A program made the position numbers and the translations under genes. From Tetrastigma voinierianum (Eukaryota; Streptophyta; Magnoliopsida; Vitales; Vitaceae), in contig JAEQBH010000893.1 of the NCBI GenBank assembly GCA_016808115.1, positions 186,001 through 250,000 on the forward strand: 64,000 bases of DNA. Reading direction: 5' to 3'. A model generated the notes under the pieces. That model worked only from the letters and a program-made list of their open reading frames with translations, ran no database searches and had not been told where the DNA came from. Below are positions 58,944 through 64,000 of the stretch, one piece after another. Numbering within the stretch: the stretch's first letter is position 1; each line of letters begins with the position of its first letter.

Positions 58944-60520
58944 TGTTGACTGGACCATATGATGTATAATGACTATGACGTACACCCAAGGACTATTTAT
59001 CTAATCCCTAAAAAACGAGCCATAAAACTTGTTGACGACATCAATTTATTGTTATGGGATCAAAAAACACCTATTCAAATTTATGACTTATTACCTGCTG
59101 ATTATTATCTAGTCCTCAGAATAAACCATTAAACTCGAAAGTGTGGGTTTCTTTAGCTATGGTGTTGATTAAAGATATTTTATAAAGAGTAAACTATTTT
59201 CTGGTTTTGATCCAAGATACTGCAAGTGTACAGGTCGAACAAGTAGTAAATTGGATTTAAGCCCGTATATCGATCCCAATGTAGATCTCAAGAATTTTTC
59301 AATCAACTCCCAACTACTTAAGCTCCATACTATTTCCGGACGATAATACGATAATGGGATTTGCTTTAAGTTTCAAAAAGAATTATGTAAAAGAAAATGA
59401 ATGAATAACAAATGAATTGAATATTGAAATATTAAAATAGCTAATTTAGATTGAACAAGCTATCTCTAAAGAAAACATTGAATAATCGCCTACTGCGGAA
59501 GAATCAATCTTGCAACCGCACCGTAACTTTTGCTTCGAACTACGCATTTTTAAAACTAGTCCAAGGGATTAAGATAGTGTGACCGATCTCTCCAAACCAC
59601 ACCGCTCATCATCTCACCTTAACTGCTTTCAACACGTAGGGTGAAATAACTACTTTAAATCGAATAGCCTCTGCTCGGTATTTTTCTTTCAATACTTCAT
59701 ACCCACCACATGGACTACAAACCTAAGCTCCTAAATATAGTCATTGCGTAGGTTTGCACTGCATCGTTCCTCATCCTCAAATTAGAAACGCTTACTTTCC
59801 TGTGATTAGATCCTTGCTAACACCTGATCGACCACTATTCGACCGAGGTGAACTCTCAGATACTTAAATTAATAACTCACTCAACTCATTCTCTACATAA
59901 GTGAGAAGAGGATGTATTGATTTAAGTATACAGAGCATTATTAGATCAAGAATGTCGTTCAAATACCTTCCCGAATTGTTCACTGTGAATGCCTCTTGTT
60001 ACCGTGAGGGCCTCCCGAAATCGTGAGCCGAAACACCGTTACGGGTACAGGAGACCACATCGGGATCAATTCCAAGAATCAAGCAAAAACCAATAAGTCA
60101 TTTAATATCTAGTTCAATGATAATGAATAGAATATCGCAGAAAGATAATTTCGACAATAACATCAATTCAATGGAAGTCACTTAAAATTATCAAGTATAC
60201 CCATACGCGTTGGTTCATTGATCAAGAAAACCAATCAGAATCGAAACCGGGTGTTCGAATCCAAAATTTGTCTCAATTCTGAACAACCGCATGTTAATTT
60301 TGCGAAATATAAATCCGCATCTCGCCCAACTTTACGCCTAATCGTCAACCAAATTAGAACGAAATACAAACTAATCTAATCTAAAATAAAATGGAAAGAA
60401 AACGGAAACAAAAGAAAAGAAAAGAAAAGAAAAGAAAAATAAAATAATAGTGAGCCTTCAAAGCAACCCGCATCTCTCTCTTTCTGTCGCAAAGAGCCGC
60501 TTCATTTGGTAGCAAAGCCG

Positions 60521-60530
60521 TATTTATAGG
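60521..60530 (-). promoter_or_regulatory. TATA box of the minus-oriented solo LTR
   Basis: CCTATAAATA on the minus strand, directly downstream in that orientation of the TGTCGCGACA cluster. Confidence 0.55.
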
Positions 60531-60589
60531 GTTCTAAGTCAAGCCCCACTCGATGCATTTCGACTTTATTTAGCCGCCTAGGACTTGAC

Positions 60590-61005
60590 ACAGAATGGCA
60601 TCGAGCTTTGTCGCGACCTCTCGCTCGTCAGCAAATTTTGCTGCGTGAGCTCTGGCGTGGTTGCGTACATGTCTTGCGGTAGCCGGTGTCGCGAATACTT
60701 GATCTCGTCGCGACCTCTTCTCATTGAAACTCATGCCGTACGTTTCATCGACGCCACGCATCTTCTAGTCAACGCAATGGTCGCTGATACCGTGTTGTCG
60801 CGACTTCCATTTAGTACAATTGTTGTCGCGACAACCAGGTGTTGTTGCGACCTCACGTCTTCGTAATTGATGTAGCGACAACCAGGTGTTGTCGCGACCT
60901 TATCTTCTGTGGAATTGTTGTCGCGACAACTTCCTCTCGTAAACCGATGTCGCTGATCAGTCATTGTAGTGTTGAGTCGCGACCGGCATCCGCATGTCAC
61001 AACAT
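60590..61005. repeat. cluster of TTGTCGCGACAA-type palindromes
   Basis: About nine copies or half-copies of a palindrome with core GTCGCGAC, for example near 60796, 60823, 60884 and 60922, often inside AACCAGGTGTTGTCGCGACC. The core is the same as in the arrays at 1310-1640 and 3760-4500, but the flanking bases differ. Confidence 0.75.
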
Positions 61006-61885
61006 TGTGTCTTCTTCTTCTTCAATTCCTGGTTATTTAACCTTGAGTTTCTTTCACCTCACTTTCTCATTTCAATTAAGACGATTTATGGACTGGAGTT
61101 TCCCCACTCCGATATAACCCCGAATACGCATTTCGATTGTCAGTCGGCTTAGCAACATTTCGTCCCTTCCATCCTTAGCAAGGCTGCTCTTTGCCGCCAT
61201 CCGCTTCCATCCCATATCGTGGCTCCGCTCCGCCATATTCTCGCCTTCCTTTAATGCACTCGCTTTTTTGATTTCTTTCTCGCACGTAAATTTGGTGAAG
61301 GTTTATCTGCATTCCTACATATAAATCACCTTATAAAACTCAATCGAAAATGGACTGGTAATGATGACTTTAAGCTCATCAATATCACTACAATTCTAGA
61401 ATACAGAACTACTGCACTGGATTTATTTATTTTAAATATTGATATCGGTTTACATATATAAGTTTACATATCAATTTACTATTATCGCTTCTGCTTTCGC
61501 TCGATATCGGGCCATTTATATCAGCTTATATATGAGTTTACATATCGCTTCTGCTCGACACGCTTACATATCAATTTTAATATTGTTTTATTGTTCAATT
61601 CTACAAAACAGTAATCTTTTTGGTTTTAATATTGTTTTATTGCTCAATTCTGCAAAAACGATAATCTGAGTGTCTTAATATATTTTATTTATGCTTAGAA
61701 TTTGGCTAAGTCATATTTTTATTTTTTAAAGAAATTGTTTCGTGAACAATAGCCACTTGATTAACACCCCGGTTTTATTCAAAATTTGGCTAAGTCATTT
61801 TTAAAATTCTTTAATATATGCTTCAGAACAGATTCGCCTCAAAGAATGGCCATCGATTCTACCGTTGGGCCTCCCGAACGCCAGC

Positions 61886-62704
61886 ATGGGCGCCAATGAC
61901 TGTGAGTCATGGAGAGAAGCCGAAAAGTTTAATGGGACAAAGTTCAAAAGGTGGCAACAAAAGATGCTGTTCTACCTGACCACCTTTAATTTGGCTCGTT
62001 TCCTTTAAGAAGATGCTCCCGCATTGAAGAAAAATGAAACTGATAGGCAAGTGGTTGTCGCGGTGGAAGCATGGAAGCATGCTAATTTCTTGTGTCGCAA
62101 CTAATTCGAATGGTTTGACAACACATCAGATAATGTGTATTGCGCCTTCAATACTGCAAGAGAACTGTGGGAATCCTTAGACAAAAAGTACAAGACTGAG
62201 GATGCAGGGCTCAAGAAGTTTGTAGTGGGAAAATTCCTAGACTATAAGATGCTTGACTCAAAGACTGTGATCAGCCAAGTTCAAGATCTACAAGTGATTT
62301 TTCATGACATACATGCAGAAGGGATGTCTCTCAATAAATCCTTCCAAGTGGCTGCAATTATTGAAAAACTACCACCAGTATGGAAAGAATTCAAGAATTA
62401 CCTAAAGCATAAGCGGAAGGAAATGAGACTTGAAGATTTGATAGTGAGGCTGAGAATAGAGGAAGACAACCATGCATTTGAGAAGAAGGCAGGCAAGGGC
62501 ATCATGGAATCCAAGGCCAATGTTGTGGAACAAGGAAAGACCTCCCACAATAACAAGAAGAGGAAGCACAATGGCAACAGTCCCAAGCAAGGTCCTACGA
62601 AAAAGTTCCAAGGCAAGTGCTATGTGTGCAACAAGCTAGGGCATCGTGCTAAGGACTGTCATAGTCTCAAGGAACAAGGGAATCCAAAGAAGAAACTCCC
62701 TTAA
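61886..62704 (+). pseudogene. element F gag (copia)
   Basis: From ATG at 61886 (MGANDCESW) the frame contains FNGTKFKRWQQKMLFYL, then TAA stops at 62006 and 62102. It then runs open through ELWESLDKKYKTEDAG, KMLDSKTVISQVQDLQ and AAIIEKLPPVWKEFKNYL, the retrotransposon gag domain. A Lys-rich stretch is followed by the zinc knuckle CYVCNKLGHRAKDC (CX2CX4HX4C) near residue 250. It ends at TAA 62702-62704. Gag packages element RNA. The family match is strong and the two stops show it is dead. Confidence 0.92.
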
Positions 62705-62779
62705 GCTAATGTGACTAAAGTAGACGATGTCTCAGACATGAACCTCTCGGGGTCAGAGTCTTTGTAGAACTTATCAGCA

Positions 62780-64000
62780 ATACCAAGGAATGGTGGGTGG
62801 ACACAGGGGCTACTCATCATGTTTGCTTAGACAAAAAGATGTTCTCATCATACCAGAGCATAGATAATGGAGAACAACTCTTTATGGGCAACTCCTCTTC
62901 TTCCAAGGTTGAAGGCCAAGGGAAGGTATTATTGAAGATGACATTCGTGTATGAACTTACTCTCAATGATGTGTTGCATGTGCCGTAAATTCTGAAGAAT
63001 CTAGTATCTAGATCATCATTGAAAGTAAGAAGGGGGCTTCTAAGCTCGGTGTTTGTCTCAGACAACTTCATCCTCACCAAAAATGGGATGTATGTGGGGA
63101 AGGGGTACATGAGCAATGGGCTCTTCAAAATGAATGTAATGACTGTTGTACCTTCTACTAAGAATATTAATAAAACGAACACGTCTTCTTCTTATATGCT
63201 TGAATCTTCAAATGTGTTGCATGGTAGACTAGGACATGTTAATTATGATACATTACGCAGACTAATTAATATGGAATGTTTGCCCAAATTTAAACTAGAT
63301 CCAAATCATAAATGTGAGATTTTTGTAGAATCTAAACTTACAAGAACTTCTTTCCAATCAATTGAAAGAAGTAGTGAACCTCTAGAGTGAATACATTCAG
63401 ATATCTGTGATTTGAAATTTATTCAAACGAGAGGTGGTAAGAAATATTTTCTTACATTAATTGATAATTGCATAAGATACTGTTATGTTTACTTATTGAG
63501 GAGTAAAGATGAGGCATTGGAAATGTGTCAACATTTCAAGAATGAGGTGGAGAACCAACTTGATAGAAAAATCAAGGTGATAAGAAGTGATAGAGGTGGT
63601 GAATATGAAGCACCTGCGATTTGCTCACAACATGGTATGACAAGACCAAACTACCGCACCCTATTCACCTCAAGAAAATGGGGTTGTTGAACGTAAGAAA
63701 CGTATCCTTAAAATAAATGATGAATGCATTACTATTAAGTTCTGGACTACCTCAAAATTTGTGGGGGAAGCAATTCTTTCCGCAAATTATATTCTCAACC
63801 GAATACCTCACAAGAAAACCAATAAATCCCCCTACGAGTTGTGGAAAGGTCAAAGACCTTCTTACAAATACTTAAAAGTGTAGGGGTGTCTGGCTAAAGT
63901 GGCGGTACCTATACCTAAAAAGGTTAAAATATGACCAAAAACAGTTGATTGTGTTTTCTTTGGATATGCACATAATAGCAAGTGCTTATCGCTTCGATTC
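62780..64000 (+). pseudogene. element F pol: protease, GAG-pre-integrase and integrase (incomplete)
   Basis: Protease has WWVDTGATHHVC (catalytic Asp at about 62800) in a different frame from gag, with a TAA at 62986. GAG-pre-integrase has LHGRLGHVNYDTLRRL (about 63220). Integrase has HSD after a TGA at 63388, then IRSDRGGEY (about 63595), a frameshift near 63640, and PQENGVVERKKR (about 63673), giving the D, D and E of the catalytic triad. Then YELWKGQRPSYKYLKV-stop-GCLAKV and KTVDCVFFGYAHNS reach the window end. The copia order is clear. RT lies outside. Confidence 0.92.

Larger units (their letters stand above)
58944..61381 (-). mobile_element. minus-oriented solo LTR with perfect ATATC target duplication
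   Basis: Runs TGTTGACTGG to ...AAGCTCATCA, flanked by ATATC at 58939-58943 and 61382-61386; 2438 bases. The TATA box is on the minus strand (60521-60530). The plus-left end carries ATACTGCAAGTGTACAGGTCG near 59217, a string common near the 3' end of plant gypsy LTRs. It shares the CTCATCA end, palindrome array and promoter layout with the LTR ending at 4597. It lies in the element F leader. Confidence 0.9.
57791..64000 (+). mobile_element. element F: Ty1/copia retrotransposon, truncated by window end
   Basis: The LTR starts TGTTGGAAAAATGGG at 57791. It is followed by a long leader (with a nested solo LTR at 58944-61381), gag, protease and integrase in the copia order (integrase before RT). 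RT and the 3' LTR would lie beyond 64000. Several stops make it inactive. Confidence 0.85.

Overview
This is plant (angiosperm) nuclear DNA. The evidence is a stack of Ty3/gypsy and Ty1/copia LTR retrotransposons nested in one another, a broken NB-ARC/LRR disease-resistance gene, an intron-containing remnant of a root-hair type bHLH gene, and other plant gene fragments. I see no intact host gene. Almost every coding stretch carries stops or frameshifts. I cannot name the species.

Layout: (1) 1-23128 is the 3' half of a Tat-lineage gypsy element (element A) with other elements inserted in it. Its integrase tail is at 4598-5222, followed by a 38-bp tandem repeat, then a long antisense ORF split into three blocks (5929-6403, 8191-10056, 21500-21775), then the polypurine tract and 3' LTR (22533-23128). 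The splits are caused by a minus-strand LTR ending at 4597 that itself holds a solo LTR (1645-3755), by a solo LTR with perfect target duplications (6409-8190), and by a minus-strand LTR element (10057-21431). That last element was in turn invaded by element B (11238-19709), a non-autonomous chromovirus derivative with two ~4.1-kb LTRs around only ~300 bp. (2) 23129-38365 is an AT-rich island of decayed genes: an RSL-type bHLH pseudogene, an unidentified split gene, an NLR pseudogene with tandemly duplicated 3' pieces, and SLU7-like and P450-like fragments. (3) 38371-56427 is element D, a minus-strand Tekay/Del-like chromovirus with perfect ACCTA target duplications. Its 5' LTR was interrupted by element C (45891-53899), a Tat-type element that has lost gag-pol but keeps the antisense ORF. 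C was itself hit by a solo LTR (49501-50798). (4) 56433-57790 looks like a gypsy LTR fragment. (5) 57791 to the window end is a Ty1/copia element (F) whose leader contains a minus-strand solo LTR (58944-61381), followed by degenerate gag, protease and integrase.

The most interesting points are: an antisense ORF kept in two diverged Tat elements, with TATA-like boxes upstream on the same strand; dense arrays of the palindrome TGTCGCGACA placed just upstream of the TATA box in two related LTRs; the giant-LTR, mini-internal element B; and the RSL bHLH pseudogene, whose two in-frame stops both look like C-to-T changes. All family assignments come from reading motifs by eye. No database search was run.
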